Origin: Adiantum capillus-veneris
Taxonomy: Eukaryota; Streptophyta; Polypodiopsida; Polypodiales; Pteridaceae
Length of the DNA: 64,000 nt
Direction of reading: 5' to 3'
Assembly: GCA_014529385.2 (NCBI GenBank)
Contig: CM043942.1
Location: 49,862,274 to 49,926,273 of the forward strand
The translations under genes and the position numbers were made by a program. The notes below the pieces were generated by a model, which saw nothing but the letters and a program-made list of their open reading frames with translations, did no database searches and was not told the DNA's origin. This document shows, piece by piece, positions 1 to 9,381 of the stretch (within the stretch, counting starts at the first letter, position 1; every line of letters starts with the position of its first letter).

Positions 1-328
1 ATTCACATGCAAGCACTGGAAAGACCATGTGAAATATTTGTGAAAAGTAACGAGGGTACCTCTCACCCAAGGCAGGAGTGGATGACTCTAGCGTACTAGC
101 CATATCTGTACACGCAAATAGATGATGGTTAGAGTGAAAATATTACAAGGGTCGTGTTCTTGTGCATAATTTGTTTTTATGATTTGTATTATGGCTCTTG
201 CTCTTTTACTTTTTTATCTTGTTTTTGTGAGTATAAGGCTTTATATATACATTCCCTAAGATTGGAGATTAAGAGGTCAGGGAGAAAGGTTGAGAGGGAA
301 GCAAGTGAATGATGGATGTCCACAAACA
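1..328 (-). repeat. Ty3-A 3' LTR, partial (runs off the window)
   Basis: On the minus strand the sequence right after the polypurine tract begins TGTTTGTG, the expected TG start of an LTR. A TATA-like run (TATATATAAAG on the minus strand) lies at about 239-249, some 80 bp inside. The end of the LTR is beyond position 1, so length and terminal CA cannot be checked. No matching copy is obvious near 10845-11350. Confidence 0.5.
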
Positions 329-345
329 CTCCCCCCTTCCTTGGG
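329..345 (-). other. Ty3-A polypurine tract (plus-strand primer)
   Basis: The minus strand reads AAGGAAGGGGGGAG immediately before TG. This is the classic primer for plus-strand DNA synthesis at an LTR border. The last coding stop (350) lies just upstream. A second, very similar tract is at 641-656. Confidence 0.65.
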
Positions 346-349
346 TAGA

Positions 350-1139
350 TCATACCGTTTGAAATGATGTCGTCACCCTTTGAAACCAATTGTTCCAGTT
401 GGTAATAGGTGAGGATTTTTGCCAGTAGTTTTCTATTACCCTAGGTGCCTCGTCAAGTTGCAAGGGTGGTAAGGTACTCTCCCAGGATCGAACTTGAAGT
501 GGTTCATCAGGTGATTCTTCAACACTGGGAGGTGTGGATTCTTTTGTAGCTTCATGGAGGTCCACTACTATAGATGGAGGCTGTGTAGAAGCTTTTATTT
601 CTATGGATGTATTACATGAGGAGCTAGAAGCTTCATGGAACTCCCCCCTTCCTGAGCTAGGTGGAATAAATTGGTTTTGCCTTGGAGCCCAAACTAGCTA
701 TGGACTAGGTGTGTAGCATTCTGTGATCTTTCCCTTCCCACGGTCTGCCATGGCTTTAGTATTACACTGTTTGATTCATATGGGTTTGTTGTCGATAGGG
801 AAGGACACATTTTACGTTTAGGTACCCAAATTTGCTCATTTCCATCATAGTAGCCTTGGGCTTCTAATAGTTGTTTTGGAATCCATCGTGATTTGGTCTT
901 GACGCTCCTAGGGCGCGCTCTTGGTTTTTCCGGGAAATTTTTCTTGGAATGGATGGGAGGGTTGAGGTAGTTGGAAGTAAGGCCTTGGGGACCCATTGAT
1001 ATGTACTCTTAGGTCGTGCAGGTTGAGTACTTGCAATATTACTGCTTGCTGCAACTACAAGTGTTGAAGTGTTAGGTTCATGGGTAGCCGGCAAAGATGA
1101 CTTAACCACCTTGGCTTGTGAATGTTGGCTATCCTTCAA
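350..1139 (-). pseudogene. Ty3-A pol C-terminal tail with repeated tryptophan motifs
   Basis: Minus-strand coding sequence continues past the second retropepsin-like domain after a frameshift near 1145, then through further frame changes to a stop at 350. The visible peptides are rich in Ser, Pro and Lys and repeat a short motif: YQWVPKALL, RWIPKQLLEAQ and IWVPKRKM, with YWQKSSPI further on. Ty3-B carries the comparable VWVRRTDLAEAQ, VWIRQDSL and VWRPKLPI at the same place. I know no function for the motif. The spacing suggests a repeated short linear peptide rather than a folded domain. The frame is broken here, so any product is probably truncated. Confidence 0.5.
641..656 (-). other. Second polypurine-tract-like run in the Ty3-A tail
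   Basis: The minus strand reads CTCAGGAAGGGGGGAG, sharing its core with the terminal tract at 329-345. It lies inside the coding tail and is not followed by TG, so it is not an LTR border. It may be an extra priming site or a chance purine run. Confidence 0.35.
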
Positions 1140-1144
1140 CTTTG

Positions 1145-1669
1145 CTAGACTTGCAACGTAGGTGACTTTTCTTGAATGATAGGGGTAAGAGTCGGTGGTC
1201 GCGTCGTGACACTACCAGTATCCCAATCAATAGTGCATTTGGTTGCCAACATCCACGTGCGTCCCAGGTTTATGTTGCTTTCCATAGCTCCTGCGGGCAT
1301 GACTAGAAACCTCTGCACTATGCTTCCATTGTCATAGACAACAGGGGTCTGAAGGACTCCAAGAATAGCAGTTTTCTTTTTATTAATGCCCTTGACTTCC
1401 ATCGTACTCGGGGATAGGGTCAATTTCCCTAATTGACACCAAACTCCATAGGATAACAAATTGTGTTTAGCTCTCGTATCTAATAAGGCATTGTATAGTA
1501 CTTTCCCATGGGGGCTATTTAGCTCAATTGGGTATCGTAGGGGTGGCTCAGATTCTAATGAGTCATCATCTGTGTCCTCGAAAAATGCTTGCGTGATTCC
1601 CAGATTAGCCTCTCGTTGGCGTCTAAGACGTTGTTGTCGTTCTCGAGCCTCAACTCTTGCTTGGATTTT
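1145..1669 (-). CDS. Ty3-A second retropepsin-like domain (PR2), downstream of integrase
   Basis: This frame follows the integrase frame directly. They are in phase and separated only by one TAA at 1670-1672. The first part is a charged stretch (KIQARVEARERQQRLRRQ). A retropepsin-like region then opens with ALLDTRAKHNLLS, aligning with the usual ALLDTGA active site but with Arg for Gly. It ends with INLGRTWMLATKCTIDWDTG, the expected Ile-Leu-Gly / Trp segment of the fold. With the catalytic Gly replaced, activity is doubtful, and it could be a structural pseudo-protease. Ty3-B has a homologous domain at the same position. The frame ends at a stop near 1145, where a frameshift separates it from the tail. 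Confidence 0.6.
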   Translation of the reverse strand, partial: KIQARVEARERQQRLRRQREANLGITQAFFEDTDDDSLESEPPLRYPIELNSPHGKVLYNALLDTRAKHNLLSYGVWCQLGKLTLSPSTMEVKGINKKKTAILGVLQTPVVYDNGSIVQRFLVMPAGAMESNINLGRTWMLATKCTIDWDTGSVTTRPPTLTPIIQEKSPTLQV

Positions 1670-4564
1670 TTAAAGCTCTGCTTGTTCCTTGGCAGCCTTC
1701 TTTTGATGGATGGCTTGCAACTCTTCCTGGCTTATAGGATCATAATATCTTTTGAATTTACTCCCATTAAGGAATCCAATGGTTTCAACTCCATCTAGAG
1801 TCTCCACATGAATGGTACCTTGCGGGGTAATTTCACACACTCGATATGGTCCCTTACCAGCGTATTTCAATTTCTTCTTTTCATTACGTACCCCGTACAT
1901 AAGAACTTTATCACCAACCTTGATGTCTTTATCCTTTAAATGGCTATCAAACCACTTCTTTCTCCTATCCTTCTCCACTAGAGCATTTCGCACAGCTAAT
2001 TGCCTCTCTTCATCTAGCCTTTCCAGGATATATAATTGCTCCACTAAGGGGTTACCATCCCAACCTTCTTGAGAAGCTACTCGAAGACTAGGAATGACAA
2101 ACTCCCATGGCATAACTGCTTCTTGGCCATACACCATCTTAAACGGTGTGCAATTAATAGCAACTTTATACGCAGTACGATAAGCCCATAAAGCTGATGT
2201 AAGCTTTAGGTCCCAATCAATGCGATGAGCCTCGACTGTCTTTGTCAAAATGGAGATGAGAGTTTTGTTGGTACTCTCAGCTTGGCCATTTGCTTGGGGA
2301 TAATAGGGTGTAGACTTGTGGTGAGATATCATGAAGTTTGATGTGAGTTCTTTTATTACTTCATTTATAAAATGAGTTCCATTGTCACTCACAAGTTCAA
2401 AGGGGCATCCAAAACGTGTGATAATTTTCTCAAAGAGGAACTTAGCTGTTGTTTTTGCATCCGCCTTCCGTGTTGCTTTTGCTTCAGCCCATTTGGTTAC
2501 ATAGTCGGTAGCCACAATGATATATCGTGATTGCGTGTTACGTGCAGCCGGACTAATCGGTCCTACAAAGTCTAAGCCCCACTTTTCAAATGGTTGGGTT
2601 ACCTTGATGGGATGTAGAGGCATCCTATCACTTCTTTGTGACTTCTTGAAGCGTTGGCATTCATCACATCCCTTTGCAAAAAGTGATGCATCCTTAAACA
2701 GAGTGGGCCACCAATAGCCTGACTGTAAGATCTTTCGGGCAGTCAAGTTTCTTGAAAAGTGACCACCAGCTACGCCCATGTGTGCCTCTTGTAGAATATA
2801 TAAATACTCATCCTCGCGGGCACAGCGTCTAAGAACATCATCTTTTCCTCTCTTATAGAGAGTTCCAGCCAGTAAGCAATAGGGTTCGCATTCCTTGATT
2901 AATTTTCGAGCTATATCTTTTCGCAGTTCTTTGGGTGGAAAACCATTAACTAAGAAGTTAACAATCTTTTCACTCCATTCAGGCATTGTCTCAACAATGA
3001 ACAAAGGAGTATCAGGCAATTCATCATCAACCCCCGTAGGAGCTTCGCCATTAGGGATACGAGATAAATGATCCGCCATGACATGTTTCCTCCCAGGCCT
3101 CACAACAACGGTGAAGTCAAACTCAAGAAGAATTAACAACCATCGTGTAATTCGACCTGTGGAACACGACTTGTTTACCAAATATAGCAATGCTTGATGA
3201 TCAACATAAAACACAAACTTGGTAGCAAGAAGGTAATAGCGAAATTTCTTTACTGCGTAAATCATAGCTAGACCTTCGCGCTCTGTAGTAGTGTAGTTCA
3301 TCTCGGCATCATTTAATTGGCGACTTGCAAAGCTAATAGGGTAGTCCAATTCATGTTCTCCTGGTTGAGTTAGAACACACCCAATAGCAAAATTTGATGC
3401 ATCAATATGCACATGAAAAGGTACATTCCAATCAGGTGTTCGCAGGATTGGAGCACTTGTTAGGGCCTTCTTTAATAACTCATAAGATTGATGACATTCT
3501 TCCATCCAGTGAAACTCGATAAGAAGCTTGTACAATGGACGCGCTATCTCGGCAAAGTTTAAAATAAACCTTCGATAATAACCAACATGGCCCATAAATC
3601 TTTGAACTCCTTTATAGTTCGTAGGTGGTGGCAAATCGGCAATGGCTTTAACCTTACTCTCATCTGTGGATATCCCGTTCTTGGACACTATATGCCCTAG
3701 AATGACTCCATGCTTAACCCAAAATTGGCATTTGAAAGGGTTCAATGAGATGCGATAAAATCTGCACCTTTCAAATATTTTTCGTAGATATAACAAATGC
3801 TTCTCCCAAGAAGAATAAACACAAAGGTCGTCTAGGAAATCTTCACAAAACTCCCTTAGAAATTCTTTAAACGCAGTGTTTATTAATCGTTGGAATGTAG
3901 CAGGGGCATTCGTTAAGCCAAAAGCCATAACACGAAATGCAAACACTCCAAACTCTGTGATAAAAGCAGTTTTAGCTTGGTCCTCTAATGCAATTGTGAT
4001 TTGATTGTAACCAGAGTACCCATCTAAAAAGCTATAAGATTCCTTGCCCGCAACTCTTTCAAGCACATGTTCTGAATATGGCAAGGGATAATGATCTCTC
4101 CTAGTGGCTGCATTAACTTTCTTAAGGTCCACGCACACTCTTAGTTTCCCATTCTTTTTTGGCACAATGACTATTGGAGAAACCCATTCTGAGTGCTCAA
4201 TAGGGTATATGAATCCACATTGGATAAGGTTTTCAATCTCCTCTTGTACAATTTTGGCGTACTTAGGATTCATTGGATAGGGTCGTTGCTGAACGGGTTT
4301 AGCAGTGTTGATCATGGGAATTGTATGTTGCACCACAGAAGGTGGAACGCCCTTCATGTCATGATATGTCCAAGCAAAGATATCCTTGTATTCCTTGAGG
4401 AGCTCCTTAAGTACAGCCTCTTCAGTTTCGGTAAGGTCTTGAGCAATAAAGACTGGTTTAGACTCCTCACCTGGTTCTGCTAATTCTATCTCTTTAACTA
4501 CCGCTGGACCATCATAGACTCCACTGCTTCCATTGGTAGGTATTCGTTGGGCTTTGGCATACAC
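1670..4564 (-). CDS. pol: Ty3-A reverse transcriptase - RNase H - integrase polyprotein
   Basis: An uninterrupted 964-residue frame. It copies element RNA into DNA and inserts it into the host genome. Reverse transcriptase lies at about 105-300, with the active site FLDD at 243-246 in place of the usual YMDD or YIDD. RNase H is at about 380-500 (Asp388, Asp455, Asp498). The integrase HHCC zinc module has His595, His602, Cys633 and Cys636. The integrase core triad is Asp687, Asp727 and Glu763, with exactly 35 residues between the last two. There is no archaeal-type second RNase H and no chromodomain. The Met is internal to a longer polyprotein: the same frame continues upstream to 6151 through in-frame stops at 4637, 4943 and 5447. 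Confidence 0.93.
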   Translation of the reverse strand: MYAKAQRIPTNGSSGVYDGPAVVKEIELAEPGEESKPVFIAQDLTETEEAVLKELLKEYKDIFAWTYHDMKGVPPSVVQHTIPMINTAKPVQQRPYPMNPKYAKIVQEEIENLIQCGFIYPIEHSEWVSPIVIVPKKNGKLRVCVDLKKVNAATRRDHYPLPYSEHVLERVAGKESYSFLDGYSGYNQITIALEDQAKTAFITEFGVFAFRVMAFGLTNAPATFQRLINTAFKEFLREFCEDFLDDLCVYSSWEKHLLYLRKIFERCRFYRISLNPFKCQFWVKHGVILGHIVSKNGISTDESKVKAIADLPPPTNYKGVQRFMGHVGYYRRFILNFAEIARPLYKLLIEFHWMEECHQSYELLKKALTSAPILRTPDWNVPFHVHIDASNFAIGCVLTQPGEHELDYPISFASRQLNDAEMNYTTTEREGLAMIYAVKKFRYYLLATKFVFYVDHQALLYLVNKSCSTGRITRWLLILLEFDFTVVVRPGRKHVMADHLSRIPNGEAPTGVDDELPDTPLFIVETMPEWSEKIVNFLVNGFPPKELRKDIARKLIKECEPYCLLAGTLYKRGKDDVLRRCAREDEYLYILQEAHMGVAGGHFSRNLTARKILQSGYWWPTLFKDASLFAKGCDECQRFKKSQRSDRMPLHPIKVTQPFEKWGLDFVGPISPAARNTQSRYIIVATDYVTKWAEAKATRKADAKTTAKFLFEKIITRFGCPFELVSDNGTHFINEVIKELTSNFMISHHKSTPYYPQANGQAESTNKTLISILTKTVEAHRIDWDLKLTSALWAYRTAYKVAINCTPFKMVYGQEAVMPWEFVIPSLRVASQEGWDGNPLVEQLYILERLDEERQLAVRNALVEKDRRKKWFDSHLKDKDIKVGDKVLMYGVRNEKKKLKYAGKGPYRVCEITPQGTIHVETLDGVETIGFLNGSKFKRYYDPISQEELQAIHQKKAAKEQAEL

Positions 4565-4636
4565 AACCTTTCGCTCCCCCGTGGTATAAGATTTAAAATG
4601 TTTAGGAGCCGTATGTAAGTCAGCAGGCTCTTGTCC

Positions 4637-5362
4637 TCACGGAGACCTTTCTTTTAGTTCTGCCTCCTTTTGTTGTTGTGCTAACTCTTGGTTTTGACGT
4701 CTTCTTATAGTTCGACTCAATTTCGGCTTTGTAACCTCCAATTGAGCGAGGTCAATGGGTCGCGGGCTGCACCACATGACACTCTGGAGATGTTTACCCC
4801 AATTGTCTACTAGCTTTCGATGAGCATCACATGCCCCTAGATAGCTAAGCCATACTGCAATAGATCTTTCCTTGTTTATCCTAGCTCTCACATTTGCTCG
4901 ATATCGTCGTCTCTTATATGACCTTTGTTTCTTGTTAAGGTTTTAATTTTGGTAAACGTTTGAACTCGACTCACTTGATAGGTCTTCGCTTGTATCTTCT
5001 TCACTCTCATATAAATTACCATAGATGGTCGTACTAGGCCTTGAGTGTTCAGTTTCTATACTTGGCTCACTCGATGTTTCCTCAGGTTCTAAATCCATTT
5101 CTCCCTGAGATTCCGTTTCTGATGTGTATTGGCCTGAAGCCTTTGAGGAATCATCGGTTTCACTCTCAGGTAGGTGTGCCTCTTTCTTATCATCGGATGT
5201 TACATGTGCTACACCTAACATGTTTACTGGTGCAATGTGTGGTATCTCTTCCCCATTTGGTGTTACCCAGGTTGTTCCTCTAGCTCCCCATGTATCTATA
5301 GTTGCCGCTAGGTGCACCCAATCGACATTGTCTGACTCAGCCATTCCGGGTAGGATATCCAT
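4637..5362 (-). pseudogene. Ty3-A linker region between PR1 and RT
   Basis: Two pieces (5362-4943 and 4891-4637) lie in the same frame as PR1 and RT, divided by in-frame stops (TAA at 4943, TGA at 4637). The first is acidic and serine-rich after a small conserved-looking block, DWVHLAATIDTW followed by TPNGEEIPHI. Ty3-B has a recognisable counterpart at about 45210-45330 (EWSQILATLDVC, ENGYDIIPYYML), so this is a shared uncharacterised pol domain. The second piece is basic and glutamine-rich. No catalytic motif is visible. Confidence 0.5.
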
Positions 5363-5446
5363 ATAAGGAGAGTTCTCCCCAATATCCGTGTCTTCGTTAC
5401 ACGTGTAACAATACTGTAACGGAGCTGAATGAATTGTTGTGTCTGA

Positions 5447-6151
5447 TCAATTATCAATGATGAATTTATTTCCTAGAGGATGCGTTCGACCACTTAAAAG
5501 ATCAACTCGAATGACAGAGTCTTGGAACTGTAAGTAGACATGGTTTTTGGACCAGTCATGCACCATTTTTGCTTCCCTCATGAATGGATGCCCTAAGATC
5601 ATCTCAAATGACATAGGATGCTTGGAAAAATCCATAACAATGAAATTCTGCCTTACCTTGTGTCCCAAGACCTTGATTCTGAGATCCTTTAGCATTCCAA
5701 TAGGCGTAACAATAGATCCATTAGCCATTTTTACCACTACGCTTGTGGCTTCAAGGTGAGGTCGCCCCATAGACTCCCAACAACTCTTTGTCACCATGAT
5801 GACTCCCGCACCACCGTCAAGGACCCCCTTTACAGTTAATCCTTTAGTAGTGATTGGTAGAGTAGCATTAGATTCATCACCTTCAAAGTATTGCCCCAAC
5901 TTGTTAACGGGTACTTCAATTACAGATTCATGTCCCCCTAGGTCAGATGGTGGTGATAAATGTTCCTCATCATTCATTACCGAGTCAGGTTTGTTCATAT
6001 GTGCAAACTGTGGTAATCCGGCCTGTAATTCTCCATTGAGGAAGGCTCGAAGAGCTGAGACTAGCTCGGGGTCTTTATATAGTTTGGACATGATGGTGGT
6101 TCTAACTTCTGAAGACATGAAATCCATCAATTTGGAAACATTTAATGGCAT
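5447..6151 (-). CDS. Ty3-A retropepsin-like protease (PR1)
   Basis: A 234-residue frame in the normal protease position between gag and RT. About 80 residues of leader precede GVLDGGAGVIMVTKSCWESMG, the active-site loop. The first motif residue after Asp is Gly rather than Ser or Thr (DGGA). The flap region VKMANGSIVTP and the C-terminal MILGHPFMREAKMVHDW fit the family. A role in cleaving the gag-pol polyprotein is expected from the family. The start overlaps the end of the gag frame by 10 nt in another phase, so a frameshift is needed to reach it from gag. An in-frame TGA at 5447 separates it from the rest of pol. Confidence 0.75.
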   Translation of the reverse strand: MPLNVSKLMDFMSSEVRTTIMSKLYKDPELVSALRAFLNGELQAGLPQFAHMNKPDSVMNDEEHLSPPSDLGGHESVIEVPVNKLGQYFEGDESNATLPITTKGLTVKGVLDGGAGVIMVTKSCWESMGRPHLEATSVVVKMANGSIVTPIGMLKDLRIKVLGHKVRQNFIVMDFSKHPMSFEMILGHPFMREAKMVHDWSKNHVYLQFQDSVIRVDLLSGRTHPLGNKFIIDN

Positions 6152-6435
6152 CTTGTGGGACGTAGGACCCTGACAAGAGAATGGTCAAGGGGGTCGGGCA
6201 TTCCCTCACCAAACATTCTCTCTAGTAGGAAAGGTGTGTGTCCACTTTCAGATGTCCTACCCTCACTCTCTTCCCGAATGATACTGGGTATAGCTAACGG
6301 CGTGTAGTTCTTGTGAGGTTGAACTTGTGTGGGAAACACTGTGTCCAACATCTGGATATGTTTGGGTTCAGGTTCTAATGCTCGTTGAGTTTCTTCCATC
6401 AAACCCCTCAGTTGTTGGACTCGTTCAATTTCCAC
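6142..6435 (-). CDS. Ty3-A gag C-terminal extension
   Basis: This 97-residue stretch is in the same frame as the main gag frame, separated from it by a single TGA at 6490-6492. It starts with a run reading EIERVQQLRGLMEETQRA and ends at a TAA that overlaps the first codons of PR1 in another phase. It has no zinc knuckle. It probably belongs to the gag C-terminus or a gag-pol transframe segment. Confidence 0.5.
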   Translation of the reverse strand: MEIERVQQLRGLMEETQRALEPEPKHIQMLDTVFPTQVQPHKNYTPLAIPSIIREESEGRTSESGHTPFLLERMFGEGMPDPLDHSLVRVLRPTRCH

Positions 6436-6489
6436 TGTTGGGTTTGGATAGGTTCCAATCTTTCTCTTGCAATCCTCATTTTTTGTCTC

Positions 6490-9342
6490 TCATGGCTTAT
6501 CTTGGGGGTTCGCAACTGGGTGGTTTAACTTTGAATACTCTTTTGGTGTTCGTCGTAATTCCCTCTCGTGATCCTCCTCACTGGCTTTTTCCTTTGTAGT
6601 AACAGTTTTGGTCTCCGTGGTCTCTATCGAATCTGAGTCATCCTCAGGGTCATTCATATACACGGGATCCTCTCCTATCCCTATGTTAGTCTTTGAACTA
6701 GGTTTTGAGCTAGAAGCATTAAGGGATTTCCTTCTTCGTGTTTTCTTCTTTCTCGCTCGGCCAATGGATGCAGCATATCTCTCTTTGAGGATGTAATTTT
6801 GCTTTTGGAGCATCGACCGTGTGAGTGCATTCACTGGTGCTATGTTTATAGTTGGTGGTGTCCCATCAACAATCTCTTTTATGTTCAATGGTGTGATTTT
6901 CGGTGCGTTTGGATTGTTAGGACACTGTGCGATCAAATGATCTATGCCACAACGATTACAAGTGAGTATTGGCATTGCCAATGCACTCCCTTGACTTGTT
7001 TGCATTAGTGCGGCATTCTTTTGCATTCTAATGGGGCACTCAGCTACTCGATGTGGTCCACCACATTCGTAGCACTGAAGAGGTGGTCTCCTGGTAAAAC
7101 TATTAATGTTTTGGCCTCTTGCTGCTAGCGCAGTAGCTTGATATACCGGTTTGATTTGTCCCCAATGGTCTTCCATATAGTACATGGGACACTCCTCAAG
7201 CATGTCGACTCCATAGGTGATACTAGAGTCTATGTCCTCTTCGCAATCTACATAAGTACTAGATGACTCGCAACCTATTTGGTTCATAGGTGTAACTCTT
7301 GGATGAGGGGGTTGCAGTCCTAGCACTGGAGGTGGCAACGGTGTGGTTTGGACCACATTTTGGGTTCTAGGGACCATGTGTTGTAATGGAAACTGTTGCT
7401 CCATGGGTGGGGTAGGCATCAATGCAAGAACTCGAGGTGAGTCTGTCCAAGCTATAGGCGGTCTATTTTCCATGATGCGTTTAAGCATTAGGCAATCCTT
7501 CGCTTGATGGCCATACCTACCACACGCGTTACAAGTCCCGTTAAACTTTACTCTGAAAGTAGGGCATTCACTCGTAGTATGTGGGCCCAAGCAAACTGAG
7601 CACCATTGTTGCTCCCTTCTTGGATACATATGAGTGTTTTGTGGAGCACGATTACCCCTAAGGATTTCTTGGATGGCCTTTGTGAGATCTTCCAAAGTCA
7701 TCTCAGATATCGTTTGCTCTTTCACGATTGGCTGTATCTTCATTGGCTCATGCCCTGATGCTTGCGAGCTACTAGACTTCGGCTCGGCAGACACTCTTTC
7801 TCCTGCAATCATTAAATTATCCTCCAATTGGATTGCATTCATGGTGACTACTTCCCAAGTAGTGATACCTCTAATGACTAGGCCATTATAAATACTTTCA
7901 TGTCGTAGTCCCCTAATGAATCTATCGAGCAATTGGTTGTTGTTGAATCGCTCGTTTGGATTGCATCGAGAATTCAAATTCTTTAGGCGACTAATGAAGT
8001 CTCTCACGGATTCACCTTCTTCTCGTTGGGCTTTCTGGAGCTGAGAGGCTACACCCCAAAGTACTCCCTCTCGTATGTATTCTTTTAAGAACAGTCTCCT
8101 AAGAGTAGAGTAGATCGTTTTCTCTTCTACTCTTAAGGTTCTATACCAATCTCTAGCCTTTCCGCTTAGGGTCAAACTCAAAGCCTTACACTTATGTAGC
8201 TCATTGTGCTCTTCCAAGGAATCGCACACATGTTCAAAGACTTCCATATGCTTTCTAGCATCTCCATCTCCACTGAATTTTTGTGTGAGCTTAGCTACTT
8301 GAACTGCCTTGCTCCTAGGCTCTCTATCAGGTGCACTACGCATCTTTTCCGGAATAGAGAGACCGATAGTTTGAGCAAATGCTGCCAAATCTCCTATTTG
8401 AGCAGGTATAATGGGTGTATGTGCTCCTGGAACCACATGTGAGATGGGAGTTGGCCTTGGCCTTGGCATATGCGCGGCTCTTGGGTCCCATATTTCGTAT
8501 GGTGGTGTACCAGACGGTGGTCCAAAGTTTACAGGCGTGGCCCAGGGCATAGGGGGTGCCTGATATGGCATGTTATTATTAAATGGCATGGCTCCACTTC
8601 TATAAGAGCTTGGATAATTCCATTGTGGATTGTAAGCTCTTGGAATAATCGGAGGTGTAGGAGCTACATGAGGCTGAGGTACGACAGGTGCACATGATTG
8701 ATACATACATGTAGGTATAGTTGGGGGCACTGTGCTACTAGGCATGGGTGCAGTGTTAACAAATGAACTCCATGGTGTATTTATTTTCATGCTCACCACT
8801 GGGATATGCATGGTAGCCGTAGTGTCATTAAGAGAAAGATGAGCTAGATCTGGGAAGGTAAAGCTGCCACTTGTGGGCTCAGATTGTACTGAGGCCCCTG
8901 GCGAAACAACATATGGAGGATCAATGGGGCTCACTGAGGGAGTCTCTATTTGTGATAGGGTTGGTTGGTTGGCCTTTCCCGTATCCAAGAATCTCATTAG
9001 GCATGTTGAAGGCATGTTGATCCCTGTGTTCTGTCTTTCTAACTCAACAATCCTATGGAGGACATCACAGACTTTCTGTTGTTGCTCATCTATGCTAGTA
9101 GCACCCGATGTGGATTGTAGAACATCTAACCAACCCACATGATAGGTGTGTCCTGTGTACGGATCAGTTAAAGCTTCTGCTTGTAGGTCATACTCCCAAT
9201 TTTTGTTTGGGAATATCCCATCTACGCCTGGTGTGCTGGAGGTTTCCCTCGAAGTGGAAGCATTATTGCTCCCCATCGCTGGCCCCTCCGTGACTGCTAC
9301 CTTGGGAGCACTCGGTTGCTCGGCTGGCATGATTGTTGTCAT
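6490..9342 (-). CDS. gag: Ty3-A gag: capsid and four-knuckle nucleocapsid
   Basis: An intact 950-residue frame forming the particle shell and binding genomic RNA. A proline-rich N-terminal part is followed by a retrotransposon-gag capsid block at about 340-520, with landmarks KARDWYRTL, GESVRDFISRLKNL and LLDRFIRGL. Four zinc knuckles follow: CSVCLGPHTTSEC, CNACGRYGHQAKDC, CYECGGPHRVAEC and CNRCGIDHLIAQC. Only the second has the standard C-x2-C-x4-H-x4-C spacing. The other three have x3 before His. A basic, serine-rich C-terminus ends at an in-frame TGA (6490). The N-terminal gag portion (9382-9969) is in phase, separated by one TGA at 9382. Confidence 0.88.
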   Translation of the reverse strand: MTTIMPAEQPSAPKVAVTEGPAMGSNNASTSRETSSTPGVDGIFPNKNWEYDLQAEALTDPYTGHTYHVGWLDVLQSTSGATSIDEQQQKVCDVLHRIVELERQNTGINMPSTCLMRFLDTGKANQPTLSQIETPSVSPIDPPYVVSPGASVQSEPTSGSFTFPDLAHLSLNDTTATMHIPVVSMKINTPWSSFVNTAPMPSSTVPPTIPTCMYQSCAPVVPQPHVAPTPPIIPRAYNPQWNYPSSYRSGAMPFNNNMPYQAPPMPWATPVNFGPPSGTPPYEIWDPRAAHMPRPRPTPISHVVPGAHTPIIPAQIGDLAAFAQTIGLSIPEKMRSAPDREPRSKAVQVAKLTQKFSGDGDARKHMEVFEHVCDSLEEHNELHKCKALSLTLSGKARDWYRTLRVEEKTIYSTLRRLFLKEYIREGVLWGVASQLQKAQREEGESVRDFISRLKNLNSRCNPNERFNNNQLLDRFIRGLRHESIYNGLVIRGITTWEVVTMNAIQLEDNLMIAGERVSAEPKSSSSQASGHEPMKIQPIVKEQTISEMTLEDLTKAIQEILRGNRAPQNTHMYPRREQQWCSVCLGPHTTSECPTFRVKFNGTCNACGRYGHQAKDCLMLKRIMENRPPIAWTDSPRVLALMPTPPMEQQFPLQHMVPRTQNVVQTTPLPPPVLGLQPPHPRVTPMNQIGCESSSTYVDCEEDIDSSITYGVDMLEECPMYYMEDHWGQIKPVYQATALAARGQNINSFTRRPPLQCYECGGPHRVAECPIRMQKNAALMQTSQGSALAMPILTCNRCGIDHLIAQCPNNPNAPKITPLNIKEIVDGTPPTINIAPVNALTRSMLQKQNYILKERYAASIGRARKKKTRRRKSLNASSSKPSSKTNIGIGEDPVYMNDPEDDSDSIETTETKTVTTKEKASEEDHERELRRTPKEYSKLNHPVANPQDKP

Positions 9343-9381
9343 AGGAGCCTTTGCTTTCAGGGCTCGACTTTGTTCTAGCCT

